The translations under genes were made by a program, and so were the position numbers. The notes under the pieces are model-generated. The model did not search any database, was not told the DNA's origin, and saw only the letters and a program-made list of their open reading frames with translations. Positions 35,940-47,420 of a DNA stretch of 64,000 nt are shown here, one piece after another (within the stretch, counting starts at the first letter, position 1; every line of letters begins with the position of its first letter). This DNA comes from Trifolium pratense (taxonomy: Eukaryota; Streptophyta; Magnoliopsida; Fabales; Fabaceae), in NCBI RefSeq assembly GCF_020283565.1, contig NC_060060.1, positions 11,160,001 to 11,224,000 on the forward strand. Reading direction: 5' to 3'.

Positions 35940-37470
35940 ATTTTTTTTTATGAAAAATATTATTTATATTTCTATTTCTATATTATTATTATTAACAGTT
36001 AAATTTTATGCATATTCATCTTATTTTTTCTATAACTTTTTTTATTGACTATTTTATTCTTTTTTTTATTTTAATATATTATTGAGTTGGTCATATTGTA
36101 TCCCAAGAAAAATATTACCTAATTTACCTTCAATATGTAACAAAAATAATTGTCTTCATTATATATAAGTGATTTCACTTTTTAGCTAGCTTCTCATCAA
36201 GATCCAAAAATTACTTATACGCACTTGCTAGCACTAGTTTGAAATTATTTATGCACTTCCTTTTTTTTAGAATCAACCTAAGAGTCGCATATATTAAAAG
36301 AAATGACACTCTCCGTTAGTACAAGATATGCACAATAAAGAGGTCAGACAAATATCAAATTACAAAAAGAAACCTCAAAAAACATACGTTACATTACCTT
36401 AAGAGAAGCATTTCATACGTCCCTAAACTTGTTCCTCCGTGACTAACTGACTATTGTTTTTTCCATTTTTCTAGTTTTTTCTTTCTTCCGAATTTAATGG
36501 TTTTTGCTTTATAGTGGTTGAGTTTGTATAAAATTATTATTTTCTCTTTAGCTGTTCTTGTGCTCCTTTTCTTTTATGTGTATTTTAGTTTGAGTATACT
36601 CCTTGAACTCTTTTTTTATTTATACTATTTCATTTTGATGTTAAAATATTCTAAAATTATATATGGTCATGCCCATTTAAAAGATATTAATTTGTTGAAT
36701 TTTATTTTAACTAAAAGATGAACATGATATATTTTTTTTTATGACAAGATGACCCACATAATTTAGAAGCAAGGGTGCCTATGACAAAGAGACGTTGATA
36801 ATAGATGTTAAAATTGACAAATTCAAATCCAATTCAAAGTAACTTACATTTCAAGATTTTTCTTGGGTTTGACACGAGTAGTTTGGCACTATAGATGTTT
36901 CTACTACTCTTCCAGAGGGAAAAAGACAATTGGCATATATTTTGGATGATTGCTTAGGCATTTGACTAAAAGTAATTTTTTTGGAGTACTTCTCTATTTT
37001 TAAAGGGTTACTACATCAATATGAAAAAACTATATGATGATATTTCCCATCTGTTGATAAACCAAAATGTTCGCCATCTTCACGTTGAAATTAAAAGGAG
37101 AAAAAAAAGTTATGCTAGTTAGCAACACATTTTTTAAATATACTTTTCTCAATTTTATAAAAAACAAATATATACTTTTCTCAATAAAACTTTCTAACCG
37201 GCTAAAAATTCAAATGAATTCTACTAATTTTGTCAACAAAAAAAAAGTATGATTAATTTGGGAAAGCGACTCGCCAAGAAATATTCCGATTAAAAGTCAA
37301 TTATTGTGTACAATTTCATGAATTGTATCTGTTAACAACGGTGAACATATAGAAATAGAGAGAAGAACAATAAGGAAAAGAGAACATCTTTTAGTTTAGC
37401 GTTTCAATCATATGAGTAAAACTTAATGAAACAATAATTACAATAGAGCATATAGACTAAAGATTATAAA
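35940..37470. other. gene-free duplicated spacer
   Basis: AT-rich DNA shared with 58,082-59,640. Short open frames (36,518-36,721; 37,067-37,252) have no domain and differ between copies by indels, so I treat them as non-coding. Confidence 0.5.
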
Positions 37471-37477
37471 AGACTAA

Positions 37478-37740
37478 GGAGGGGCCGTTTGATTTGTATA
37501 ATATAAATACTGGACAGAACAATACATGACAGTACAAGACAGAACAACACATGACAAACGTTTAAAGTATTGAACAAACTTTGTGTTGTAAGATGTTTGA
37601 TGTACAAATTTTATTTTGGTATTTTAGATAACTTGTGCGGTGGTTATCTGCGGGACAAAAATTTTAGTTTTTGTCTTGTCCCTTTATCCTCAGTTTGTCT
37701 AATAACAGAAACAATTTTAAAATCAAACACAGTATAACAG
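37478..37740. mobile_element. possible hAT-like MITE (copy A)
   Basis: The left end GGGGCCGTTTGATTTGTAT and right-side AAAATCAAACAC (rc GTGTTTGATTTT) suggest inverted ends of a hAT-type family. Interior repeats of ACATGACA and GACAGAACAA occur. The right border is uncertain. Also present in copy B (about 59,644-59,900). Confidence 0.35.
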
Positions 37741-38290
37741 GAGTTGTCATGTCCGGTCCCTTATTTTTCAGCAGATGAAACATATTTACGTGCATAATAA
37801 TATAATCTAATATCTCTCCTCAAATTTACGATACATTGAAGATATTATGATATTATTTAAAGATATCACCGATATGTAAAATGAACAAGATTATAGCCAT
37901 TGAGCGCAACATTCACTAATAAGTACTCCATTTGATTGAAATGAAAAAATTTAGATCTCAAATTCCATAATTTTAAAGTTTTTTTTTTGAACAAATAATT
38001 TTAAAGTTTTTTTAAAAAACTAAAATTTGTTTTTTTTTTTTGACAGATAAAACTAAAATTTGTTAGAAATCTAAGTACTATGAAGGACCACGTGCTATCC
38101 TATACTTTTGTGCATTTTAAGGCTTTGACTTTTATTCACCACACGTCGGTCAAATTTTGCTTTGCTAAATTTGAATAATTGAGTTTGAATATGGATAATC
38201 GTAGACTTTTTTTTTAGTTTAGTCAATGCTCGTAGACTTTACTATCATAAAAACACCTAAAATTAAATTGGCAAACATATATTATGTGTG

Positions 38291-40200
38291 TAAATAAAAA
38301 AAATACACACATACATATATTATGTGTATATTATTGGTCCCCGATGGGAAAATTTAAGCCACTGTATTAAGATTTGCACCCCCCGTTACTGACGGTTTCA
38401 GCATGAAAATTGTACAATTAATATATCATGCTTTGACTGAGTAGAACATTGAATAGAAGAAATAAAAAAACGGTTAGCTTAGCTAGCTAGTTTTTGTATA
38501 CTTTGTCGAAATTGTTTGGATATTTTATTTTGGTATTTAATTAGTTTACTATTTGATGTCATTGTAGATTATGAAACAAGAATGCACCATGCAGCAAGCA
38601 AACATATTACAAACATTACAGATTAGAATAGTAATGAAGCCAATTCCATCTCTCGTCATCACTTGAATTGTGCATTTTATCTTTGAACAAAGTCAAGATC
38701 AAGACTATAAATATTTTGTCATTATCCAGATAAACAGAAGAACGTCATTGTTCTTTTTTTGTTTTTCGTTATCAAGTTTTTACAGTTCCAACAACTAATT
38801 TTTTCGGAAAATCCGTTGGACAAATAAAGTGGGTTTACTATATCCTTCAAACTAAATTTCATTCATACACGAGAGTTTTCTACATATGTGTTATGTGGTA
38901 GATTAAGGTCTGTCACAGCCGATCACTTATTCGGTTTTTGTAACCAAATCTCATTCTTACAAGTTTGGTATGATATTCTTCGGTGGTGTCTACACGTGCT
39001 GTTTTAGCCTTTTAGGGTTTCTTTAGCCTTTTTTGGACATGAGCATGGGTATAAAAGATTGATCGGAGTGATTATTAATTTGACATATTATTGTGTGAAC
39101 TATTTAGAAATCTCAAAATGACGTCTTCTTTTCGGAAGAGACATTTTTTGTTGAGTGTCTGGTCGATAGAGTGAAACTTTAATCTCTTGAAAGTCGTGTT
39201 TAGGTAAAAACTCTGACTCCCTCTGTTCATTTTATGAGTGGGATATTCACCATACTTTATGCTGAAACCGGTAGAGTTTGTTGGGTGTCGTCTTAGATCT
39301 CGATAAACCAGTGGAATTGGAGGCCCTCTTGTTGCTTTGTCGGTTGATCCTTGCCTCTCTCTCCACGAGAGATTTTCTTCTTTTCGCGGTGACGCCTTTG
39401 AGAGATACTAGTTTGTTGGTAGTGTGTCTCCTTCTTTTCATTGTAGTTTTATTTGTCCATTTGTTTTCTTATCTTACCATAAGATCACACCAAACAATTC
39501 CATTGCTCCCCTTATCATTATTGCTAATATTTTCACACATCCACTCCTCAAAACTGGACATGAAAAATTCATTACGTCTTCCATATGGTACTACTTGTCT
39601 CCAAAAGCATGAAGATTTCAAGGGACAGTTAATGCTGCATTAAATTTAATCAATATTGGTAGATTTCAACTATAGAGAATATGACATATTTAATGTGGGA
39701 GAATATAAAAGAGGGAACGCGATGTTGTGCTCGGGTTTTAGTGTTGAGAGTCTACGGGTGTCTAATTTGTGGTAGGAAATGCAGCTTCCCATTTGTTGGT
39801 ACTTAATCGGGCCCTACGTGTACACATCACTCATTTATAATTTATAATTTTTATAATAGTAGTACCTAATAAGTACTCAATCACTCCAACCCAACAATTC
39901 TTAAAAAGTTTTAAATAGATCTCACCAATAACACATCTAACCAATAACTCTACATCATTATAATTGGGTTCCACAAAAAATGATATAGGTACCAAGTCTT
40001 ATTTTAGAACTAGTATCTATTAGGTACTAGTTTGATTTTGCTCTAATGGGAGTACCTATTAGGTACTAGTACTTAAAAAAAATAAAAACCACCATTGGAG
40101 ATGGTCTAAACACCTTGAACAGTTAGAAATCATTAGGAAAATAATTTGAACCTTCTCTCTCTATTTATTTTTTTTGTCAAGAATTTGAACCTTCTTCATC
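38291..40200. other. gene-free spacer right of copy A
   Basis: No gene recognised. An open frame at 39,278-39,643 (+) has no domain and a matching shadow on -. A less AT-rich stretch with TCTCTTGAAAGTCGTG and CTCTCCACGAGAGA (39,180-39,400) could be an old gene or retroelement relic. Confidence 0.35.
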
Positions 40201-40207
40201 ATAGAGG

Positions 40208-40515
40208 GCTTAATTAGTAAAATAGTCCCTTAAAGATATTTTTTGTTTTACATTGGTCTCTTAAAAAAAATGTTCGAATAGGTTCCTTAAAGAAAAAAAA
40301 GGTCCGAATAGGTCCCTTAAAGACATCTCCGTTAATCAGTTTGGTCCTTTCCGTCCATTTTTTCAAGGACCAAACTGACTAATGAAGATGTCTTTAAGGG
40401 ACCTATCCGAACATTTTTTTCTTTAAGGGACCTATTCGGTTCTTTTTTTCTTTAAGGGAACAACGTGAAACCAAAAATATCCTTAAGAGACCATATTTTA
40501 CTAATTAAGCCTTAT
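40208..40515. mobile_element. hairpin (foldback) MITE 1 of a cluster
   Basis: GGCTTAATTAGTAAAATAGTC at the left and GACCATATTTTACTAATTAAGCC at the right are inverted. The whole 308 bp is nearly palindromic around TTTCCGTCCATTTTTTCAAGG. 'GGTCCCTTAAAGA' recurs inside both arms. ATAGAG flanks both sides within a few bases. Confidence 0.75.
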
Positions 40516-40659
40516 AGAGTGAAAATCTTTGAGAGTTGAGAGAAAAGAAAATGGTAGAAATTAAAGTTTACTCTCAAACTCTTTGAAGCTAATTTTTGTA
40601 TTTTTGAATTATAGAGGAAGTATATGTATATCACACGTCTTCCTTCTATTATGATTATT

Positions 40660-40706
40660 GTTTACTAGTGGTTAGACGAACACGTCCCGTGCCCGTCTGT
40701 ATGATC
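40660..40706 (-). mobile_element. possible second Helitron-like 3' end
   Basis: On - the sequence GACGGGCACGGGACGTGTTCGTC precedes CTAACCACTAGT, a GC-rich, partly pairing stretch just before CTAG and T. The stem is weaker than that at 29,436 and the 5' end was not found, so this is tentative. Confidence 0.3.
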
Positions 40707-40972
40707 CGTCTGTAATTTTTTTTTCCTACTCCTATATTTAACTCTTTATCCTTACAAATAATTCAATATTTCCATTTTGTCCTTTTAGTGTTTCACTTCA
40801 CCTCTAAGCATTGGCGGAACCAAGATTTTTTTCTTGGGAGCCACTAAAAAATATAGTATATAAATTAAATACCAAAATTATATTGTATACAAAAAATTGA
40901 TTATCAATAAATCAAGCTTCAACCTGGATGGGATCTCTTCAACATTAGCTTCAACCTGACCCTCTTTCTTAG

Positions 40973-41222
40973 AGCTGTAAAAAGGGCCTTAAGGGGCCGG
41001 CCCTTTAAGGGACGGACCCACTTATTCCTGATTATTAATTTTATTTAAATTTTAAACACAATTTTTTTAGGGTGCCGATCGTGGACAGTGCTGATTGAAG
41101 AAAACGAGAATAAGTTCACGACACTAGAAAAATTGTTTAAAATTTAAATAAAATTAATAATTAGGAATAAGTGGGTCCGCCCCTTAAAGGGCCGGCCCCT
41201 TAAGGCCCTTTTTACAGCTCTA
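40973..41222. mobile_element. hairpin MITE 2 of a cluster
   Basis: TAGAGCTGTAAAAAGGGCC and GGCCCTTTTTACAGCTCTA form perfect 19-bp ends; the arms pair for about 90 bp (GGGGCCGGCCC, GACCCACTTATTCCTGATTA). The loop contains GCCGATCGTGGACAGTGCTG. TA lies at both borders, consistent with a TA target. Confidence 0.8.
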
Positions 41223-41581
41223 CTCTTCCTGTACCTTTCTTTGCTGCTATCTAATGAATTGTGTTTACCTTAAAAAAAAAAAAAAAACGTACAACAAACT
41301 TTTAACATACCAACATACTTTAATATAAGGGTAGAATGAAAATATTTTAAAATATGTTGGGGGTAAAGAGATAAATATAGGGTAGAAATTTTTTTTTATG
41401 TGTTCTACTATAGGGCTGGACAAGTCTGTTTTGTTGCACGGTCCAAATCTCTCCCTTGTAATTCTTAAAAGAGTTTTACTTTTTTTAAAGAAAATTTTAC
41501 TTTTCGCACTCCCTGAAATTCCTCGGTCACCTCCTGAAATGACCAAACTAATCCTCCCGCTTTCTAGGATGCGAGCACTTT

Positions 41582-41795
41582 TCGCACTCTAAGTAGCGAG
41601 TGACAATATTTTTAGCTTAAACTCAATGTATGCACCACCTAGAATGAAAAACATCATGAAAAAAGGAGTTCACATTCTAGAAAGCGAACTCGTTTTTCAT
41701 GATTTTTTCCATTCATGGGGCGCAGACGTTGCGTTTGAGTATAAAATATTGTCACTCGCTATGTAGAGTACGAATAGTTCTCGCTTTCACTATTT
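41582..41795. mobile_element. hairpin repeat 3 of a cluster
   Basis: CGCACTCTAAGTAGCGAGTGACAATATTTT (positions 41,585 on) pairs with AAAATATTGTCACTCGCTATGTAGAGTACG near 41,735-41,772. The inner arms pair further (AACTCAA/TTGAGT; TTCTAG...CTAGAA). Non-coding. No clear target duplication. Confidence 0.6.
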
Positions 41796-42091
41796 AGAGT
41801 GCGAACTCAGTTTACACTTTTACACTTTAACTAGTGTACCTTATAAAAATGTGGTCATTATCTTATATCATATTTTAATTTGTCACGGGTGCAGTTGTGA
41901 CATTATCGACCAATCAAACACACCATAAATATAGCTATATTGAATTGTTACTTTATTTGATATGACAAAGTTTACATTTATACTTGCAATAGACATGTAT
42001 CAAGGCTACAAGAGTTGATAAGTTTGACAGAAAATAGAAAATTATGCGAATGAATGGTTCCCATTTTAACTTGCGAACTGTGTTTCATTCA

Positions 42092-42300
42092 AAATTATTT
42101 CATGGTAGACGAGAGAAGAGTGAAGGGGACAAAAAAGTATTCTCCGTGCGCAATTGCAAAGACTAATCCTCTCGAGGTAACTGATATCCATTTAAGGGGT
42201 TGACATTTCCCAACAAATGCTTCCCCATACGTACTGATCAGGGGTCGAATCCAGAACCAAATGGTTAAGTAACCCAAGTATCTATCAGTTGTGGCACACT
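42092..42300 (-). mobile_element. tRNA-like SINE candidate
   Basis: On - a B-box-like GGATTCGACCCC sits about 40 bp after ACTGATAGATACTTGGG. It is followed by GGGGAAGCATTTGTTGGGAAATG, a block I associate with dispersed legume repeats. A-box and ends are not clear. A decayed SINE is the best reading. Confidence 0.3.
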
Positions 42301-42949
42301 ATGTTGGTTCAATGTATATATTACACAAGTTCATATTATACTAAAAAAAATGTCAAAAAAATATTAAAATTTTGTCTATTAAGAACTATAAACAAAACAG
42401 AAATTATTGTAGGGATAAAAACATTGTGATTTTATTGTAATATATGATATTGCCTCCACTAACCAAAATATGTGAATGTGTCCCAAATTTTTCATTAATT
42501 CAAAAATTTGGAACCGATGAAAGTTGTTAAGTGAAATCTACAAAAATCCAACTCATAAGATGGACTTGTCCAAACACATCCTCTACCAATTCAAAAAATT
42601 TGCTATAGGATAGCATTAAAATCACTTAAAACCAATTCAGCATAATTTCAAAATCAGCAAGTGTACCAAAAAATAAAAAATCCTAGTTTTCCTTATATTT
42701 ATATTATATGTTTGTAAAAAAACGCTAGGTACTTTTATAAATTAAATTTGGGAAAAATAATTTTCTGATTAGACTGTAGAAAAGACTACGGAATATACCA
42801 ATGACTTGTTCAACAAAAATGAAAAATATGTATTACTAAGTTAATCACTAGATTCAAGAGTCTATAAATAAGAACCAACACATTAATATTTCACAAAACA
42901 ACAAAAGTTAATAAGAGTTAACTAAGCATAACTAGCTAGTCTCTCCTTA

Positions 42950-43866
42950 ATGCATGCCATGGAAGTTCAACTTTCCTTTATTCTTATTCCCTTCTCGGTT
43001 TTTATACTTTTGCATTGGCTTGTAACAAAATATTACAAGTCAAAAACCATTGCTTACAAATTGCCACCTGGTCCAAGAAAATTACCTCTCAATGGCAACT
43101 TGCATCAACTAGCATTATTAGGAAATCTTCCACATCATAGTTTCAAAAATCTTTCTAATAAATATGGACCTATATAATGCACCTAAAACTTGGAGAAAAT
43201 AATGTAGTGGTTGTTTCTTCCTCAAAATTAGCCAAAGAAGTAATGAAAACAGATGATGTTGTTTTTGCTAATAGGCCACACAGTGTAGCTTCTGAAATTA
43301 TATGCTACGGATCTAAAGATATTTTATTTTCTCCATATATATGGTGATTATTGGAGACAAATGAGGAAAATATGTGTCTTAAAGATTCTTGGTGCTAAAA
43401 GGGTTCAATCTTTTTCTTACATTAGAGAAGATGAGTCACAAAAATTTAAACAATCGATTAAGTCATCTACAGGGTCAAACTGGAATATTTTCGGTGATAA
43501 ATTTTATTATTTCGAGAGCGGCGTTTGGTGATAAAACAGATGATCAAGATGAATTTGTGTCTTTGATTAGAGAAGCGGTAGAGGTTTCAAATGGACTTGA
43601 TCTTAATTGATGATTTGTTTCCTTCGATGAAACTTATTCATAAACTAACGGGGTTGAAATCAAAAGTTGAGAAAATTCACAAAAGGGTAGACAAAATCTT
43701 AGATAATGTTGTGAAAAAACATCAAGAAAAGAGAGCAAGAGTTATTGAAGGTAACAATTGTGATATTGACAAGGAAGATCTTATGGATGTTCTTTTGAGA
43801 GTCCAACAACGTGGAAGCCTTGATATTCAATTCACAATCAACAACATCTAAAGCTGTGATTTGGGT
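42950..43866 (+). pseudogene. CYP71D-like P450 pseudogene, exon 1 only
   Basis: Reading across frames gives a relative of the two intact P450s: [18 protein letters not shown] anchor, [19 protein letters not shown], then MHLKLGENNVVVVSSSKLAKE, DVVFANRP, YWRQMRKIC, AAFGDKTDDQDEFVSLIREA, DLMDVLLRVQ..SLDI. Frame breaks: an extra TA at about 43,171-43,176, an extra 4 bp of AT at about 43,335-43,342, a deletion near 43,480, an extra A near 43,603, and an extra T near 43,849. Exon 2 (I-helix, ExxR, heme loop) is absent; the sequence after 43,866 is unrelated. A TATA box with the cluster's typical context is still present at 42,863. It cannot make an active P450. Confidence 0.9.
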
Positions 43867-44221
43867 TAGTATATATATAACACTTAACTCATAATTTGTT
43901 TTATTCTACAAGAAATAAGCCTAATTAACATTTATGTTATTGTTTCGGTTCAATAGTAACTAGTAAGCGTTTGATTTGATAACATTAATTAAAATATCGA
44001 GATTAAATTTTTCTTGTGGACGATGGTGAAATAATCATCAATATCACTTTAATTAATAATAATTTTGATCATCTACATTTTAAGAAACATAAACAAGAAA
44101 AGAGAGTAGGACAGAAATGAAGGAAATCGTCACATTCCACAAAAGAATGTTAAGATCAAAATAGAATCACCACAAAGTAAGAAATTCTTGATAAAATATA
44201 ACCTTGGTTCATCATAGAATT

Positions 44222-44465
44222 AAGTATTGAGTCTAACTCAACCCTATAAAATCAGCTTTTAAAGGTGATGATTGCCTCTTGATTATAAACACACATTCAG
44301 GTCATATCGCAATCGATGTGAGACTCTTAACACATCCCCTCACGCCCAACACTATTGGGTTTGGTGCGTGGATATAAACGGTGGATGACCCGACAGCGAA
44401 AACCTGATAACAAATGACCCAATAGATCGTGGAGAGGCTCCGATACCATCTTAAAATTAAGTATT
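44222..44465 (-). mobile_element. TRIM remnant with tRNA-Met type primer-binding site
   Basis: On - the order is: TGGTATCGGAGCC (primer-binding site complementary to tRNA-iMet, about 44,436-44,448), a short internal domain with GTTTATATCCACGC and CCCAATAGTGTTGGGCG, then a 3' LTR from TGTTAAGAGTCTCACATCG to GGGTTGAGTTAGACTCAATA (about 44,330 to 44,225). The 5' LTR is broken by a hAT-like MITE at 44,466. Confidence 0.7.
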
Positions 44466-44850
44466 GGGTGTGTTCCCAGGAATGGAATATTGAAAATATT
44501 AATTCTTGTGTTTGGTAGATGAAATTCACAAAATATTCCCAGCAATAAATTATTCCCATGAAAAAATGACCGGAATGTTTTGTTTCCAGTGGTAATATTG
44601 GCAGTTAGCATAATGTAATGCAAATTAGCATCATCATAGACCACGATGTGTGTGGGTTTTTTAATTTAAAAAATAAATAAAAATTATTCCCAAGAGTTTT
44701 AATTCTTAACCAAACTCTTTATTGCAAATTTCTTTAGAACAAAGTTCCGGTTATTATTCAATGCAAAAAAAAAAAAAAAGTTCCGGTTATTATGTTTCTT
44801 AGAAAACTAATTCTTGGTTTAATTTTTGCATCCATGAAACAAACACACCC
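44466..44850. mobile_element. hAT-like MITE nested in the TRIM, 385 bp
   Basis: GGGTGTGTT starts the element and AACACACCC ends it. The flanks TAAGTATT (44,458-44,465) and CAAGTGTT (44,851-44,858) form an imperfect 8-bp target duplication, the hAT length. Inner motifs TTCCCAGGAAT / ATTCCCAGCAAT / TTATTCCC repeat. Non-coding. Confidence 0.6.
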
Positions 44851-44954
44851 CAAGTGTTTAGGCACACACATAACCTAAACTTAATTCCTAATTAAAAGTA
44901 TGATTATTACAATTAAAAGTAAGTCTTTTTTTGACACAAATAATATGATTTTTT

Positions 44955-45080
44955 TGTTAGGTAACCTAGTTGCCAGATATTCCACCTTTTAAAGATGAAT
45001 AAGTGGAGTGTCCGGGATTCGAACTCCGACTTCTGCATGTAAAATGCTGATGTCCCTGCGAACTAAGCTAAACTCCTTAC
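44955..45080 (-). mobile_element. tRNA-derived SINE
   Basis: On - GGAGTTTAGCTTAGTTCGCAG contains an A-box-like TAGCTTAGTTCG and, about 30 bp on, a B-box-like GAGTTCGAATCCC (45,014-45,027). The body CACTCCACTTATTCATCTTTAAAAGG and a tail toward 44,955 follow. The 5' half does not give an intact cloverleaf, so it is not a tRNA gene. Confidence 0.55.
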
Positions 45081-45084
45081 ACAA

Positions 45085-45983
45085 AAAGTATGATTATTAC
45101 ATCCTAAAATTAAAAGCAAGTCTTACACTAATTATATGACCAAAAGATTAGTATGATGTAGACTAATCTTGTCATATGTCTTAAAACTAAAAAACTTAAC
45201 TTGTGACTTCAACCGTGTGTTTAGCTTTTTATCCTTTCCTCCAATCAATGATCCTTCTACTCCTAACTCTCGAAGATTTGGTCCTCATCATTATTGAATA
45301 ACTTTTTTACCGGATTAAATGAGTGTGTCTTTGGCTCAATTTAAATCAATTATGTGACAAATATTCACATGATCTTTTTTTCAAATGCATCCGATCCAAT
45401 TAAAAGTGAAGATGGTGTCAAGATCTCCTAGTCTCAAATTATTGGTTTCTTGTTGCTCATAACACAGTCTCAAATTTCATCATTTTGTTATTTAAGCTAC
45501 CAAAACAAGTTTTATCCGTTTTAACACCAACATGTCAGTCACTACAACTTTTTGACCGCCACCACTTTGATCACAATCAATCGCCGCCAATCACCTCAAA
45601 CAACCATTTTTACCACCACCTAGCTCCCACAACCACTCCGACCACCACTTTTGATCATTGCAGGCTACTTCAGACCATCAATCTCACTTTGACAACCATC
45701 TGCGACCAATTTTATTTTTTTTATCGATCGATTTATCTTATTCTTATGTTTTTTGCATCAAATCTCAATGAACTATATATAAATTATAAGGGTCAATCAA
45801 TCTAATATGCACTTTTAAAATGGTCCAAAGGTAAACAATTACAATTTTTAGTAAAAAATTAATTTTATAATAATAAAAAGTAGAAAGTAAATATAATATA
45901 TTTTTTTTGACAAATATATTTTTTTTTTATTAAAAAATAATAAGTCAATAATTGAAACGGGTCTGTATTATACGCTCATAAAA

Positions 45984-45986
<3 letters not shown>
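45085..45986. other. gene-free spacer
   Basis: A Pro/Thr/His-rich open frame at 45,485-45,805 (+) results from CCACC/AACC-rich DNA and shows no domain. Nothing else is supported. Confidence 0.4.

Positions 45987-46062
<76 letters not shown>
45987..46062. repeat. compound microsatellite (CA)14(TA)24
   Basis: A CA run changes into a TA run that ends directly at the MITE of 46,063. Confidence 0.95.
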
Positions 46063-46065
<3 letters not shown>

Positions 46066-46437
46066 GAGAGATCAAATTACACCGGTGTAACATTTGAGTA
46101 ATGTTACACCGCTCAATAACGCTTTAACGAATACAAATTTTACAAAATCCACCGTTTGATTGAAAGTTTATATCGTATAGATCATCTATGTTAGAATTTA
46201 TAAAAATCTAAAATCGTTTGATATGTTATTGAGATCGATCAAGATGAACGACATTCAGTTAAAACGTATAAACCATTAATCTTGATTGATCTCAATAACA
46301 TACCAAACGATTTTAGATTTTTGTAAAAATTAATATGGATGATCTATACGATATAAGTTTTTAATCCAACGGTGGATTTTGTAAAATTTGTATTCGTTAA
46401 AGCGTTATTGAACGGTGTACCATTACTCAAATGTTAT
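46063..46437. mobile_element. palindromic MITE, copy 2 (right TIR lost)
   Basis: The left end is complete: GGGGAGAGATCAAATTACAC then CGGTGTAAC. The arms and centre match copy 1 (24,917-25,277) in the same orientation, with about six substitutions and one 8-bp indel by eye. The right end stops at ACTCAAATGTTAT, where the truncated gypsy element begins. The two copies have thus lost opposite outer ends. Confidence 0.85.
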
Positions 46438-47420
46438 ACTGACTTTAGTGGCTCCCCCGGAACGTGATGCAGGTTGGCGTGTCTTTGACATTTGTCACAG
46501 TTTCTTACATACATGGCGGTATCATCATGTATATCTGGCCAATAAAATCCTGCTCTTAATATCTTTCCTGCTAATGCTCTTGAACCGATATGACTACCAC
46601 ATGATCCTTCGTGTACCTCAGACATGATGCGCTTGGCTTCTTCGGTACTGACGCATAAAAGGAGGGGGGACGCAAATCCCCTTTTGTATAGCTTATCCCC
46701 TACCATTGAATACCATGCCGCCACTTTCTTCAATTTTAAAGCCTTTTCCCTTTCTTTCGGGAGTTCATCCTTTTGGAGGTATCGGATAATGGGTGATCTC
46801 CAGTCTTCCTCTTCTATTACCATCATTACCTCTTCCCCGTTGATGCTGGGAGTTTTTATGGTCTCTTGGATAACGGTTCTATGGCTTCCTGGTTTTTTGG
46901 TGCTCGCCAGCTTTGACAATAGATCTGCTCTCATGTTTTGTTCGCGGGGAACGTAAACTAATTCGAACGAATCGAAGTGCTTAGCTAGGTTTTGCACCTT
47001 CTCCACGTATTTGATTAACTGCGGCTCCTTCGTTTGAAACTTCCCTGATACTTGGTTGGTTACCAGTTGGGAATCACTCATGGCCCTTAGCTCTTTTACC
47101 TCCATATCGCTTGCTAACTTCATTCCTGCTATCAAAGCCTCGTATTCCGCTTGGTTGTTGCTAGCTTTGAAGGCGAAACGTAGTGATTGTTCTATCATAA
47201 CGCCATCCGGTCCTTCCAGTACTATTCCGGCTCCACTTCCTCGCACATTGGAGGCCCCGTCAACTGAGAGTGTCCAAAACGCCGTTTTCTCTGTTGTTGG
47301 CGGAGTAGACATTTCCAATACAAAATCAGCTAGTCTTTGTGACTTAATGGCCCCTCTAGGTGAGAAGGTGATGTCAAATTCTGATAATTCCACGGACCAC
47401 GCTACCATCCTTCCTGCCAA
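46434..47420 (-). pseudogene. gypsy (Tat) second RNase H and integrase N-terminus, truncated
   Basis: Same frame as the upstream part; the sequence from 47,615 to 47,421 is also open and encodes the rest of RNase H 1 (PIYFVSRTLRG, SLAVVVTARKLRQYF). From 47,420: a linker (DITFSPRGAIKSQRLADF), an archaeal-type RNase H (LSVDGASNVRGSGAGIVL, NNQAEYEALIAGM, AMSDSQLV, REQNMRADLLSKLA), then the integrase zinc-binding segment (EVHEGSCGSHIGSRALA, CDKCQRHANL). It ends in PGEPLKSV at the MITE junction; the D-D-E core is gone, so no integrase activity is possible. Confidence 0.9.

Larger units (their letters stand above)
27951..38290. repeat. segmental duplication, copy A (10.3 kb)
   Basis: From TTGCTTAATG (27,951) to ATTATGTGTG (38,290) this segment matches 51,282-60,430 in the same order and orientation. 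By eye they are about 98-99% identical, with the P450 exons closer still. Copy A has a 1.2-kb TIR element that copy B lacks, and (ATT)27 where copy B has (ATT)6. Smaller indels are listed under findings. The left edge coincides with the end of the LTR next to copy B; the right edge coincides with a copia LTR in copy B. Neither edge need be the original duplication border. Confidence 0.95.

Noticed and set aside
39278..39643. 121-codon frame on + with a hydrophobic stretch
   Set aside because: No domain, no splice context and an equally long shadow on -; I cannot support a gene.
41398..41592. 64-codon frame next to the third hairpin
   Set aside because: It lies partly within the hairpin repeat arm and has low-complexity Leu/Phe content.
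44302..44644. Two overlapping minus-strand frames of 85 and 105 codons
   Set aside because: They run across the TRIM and nested MITE border and resemble no protein.
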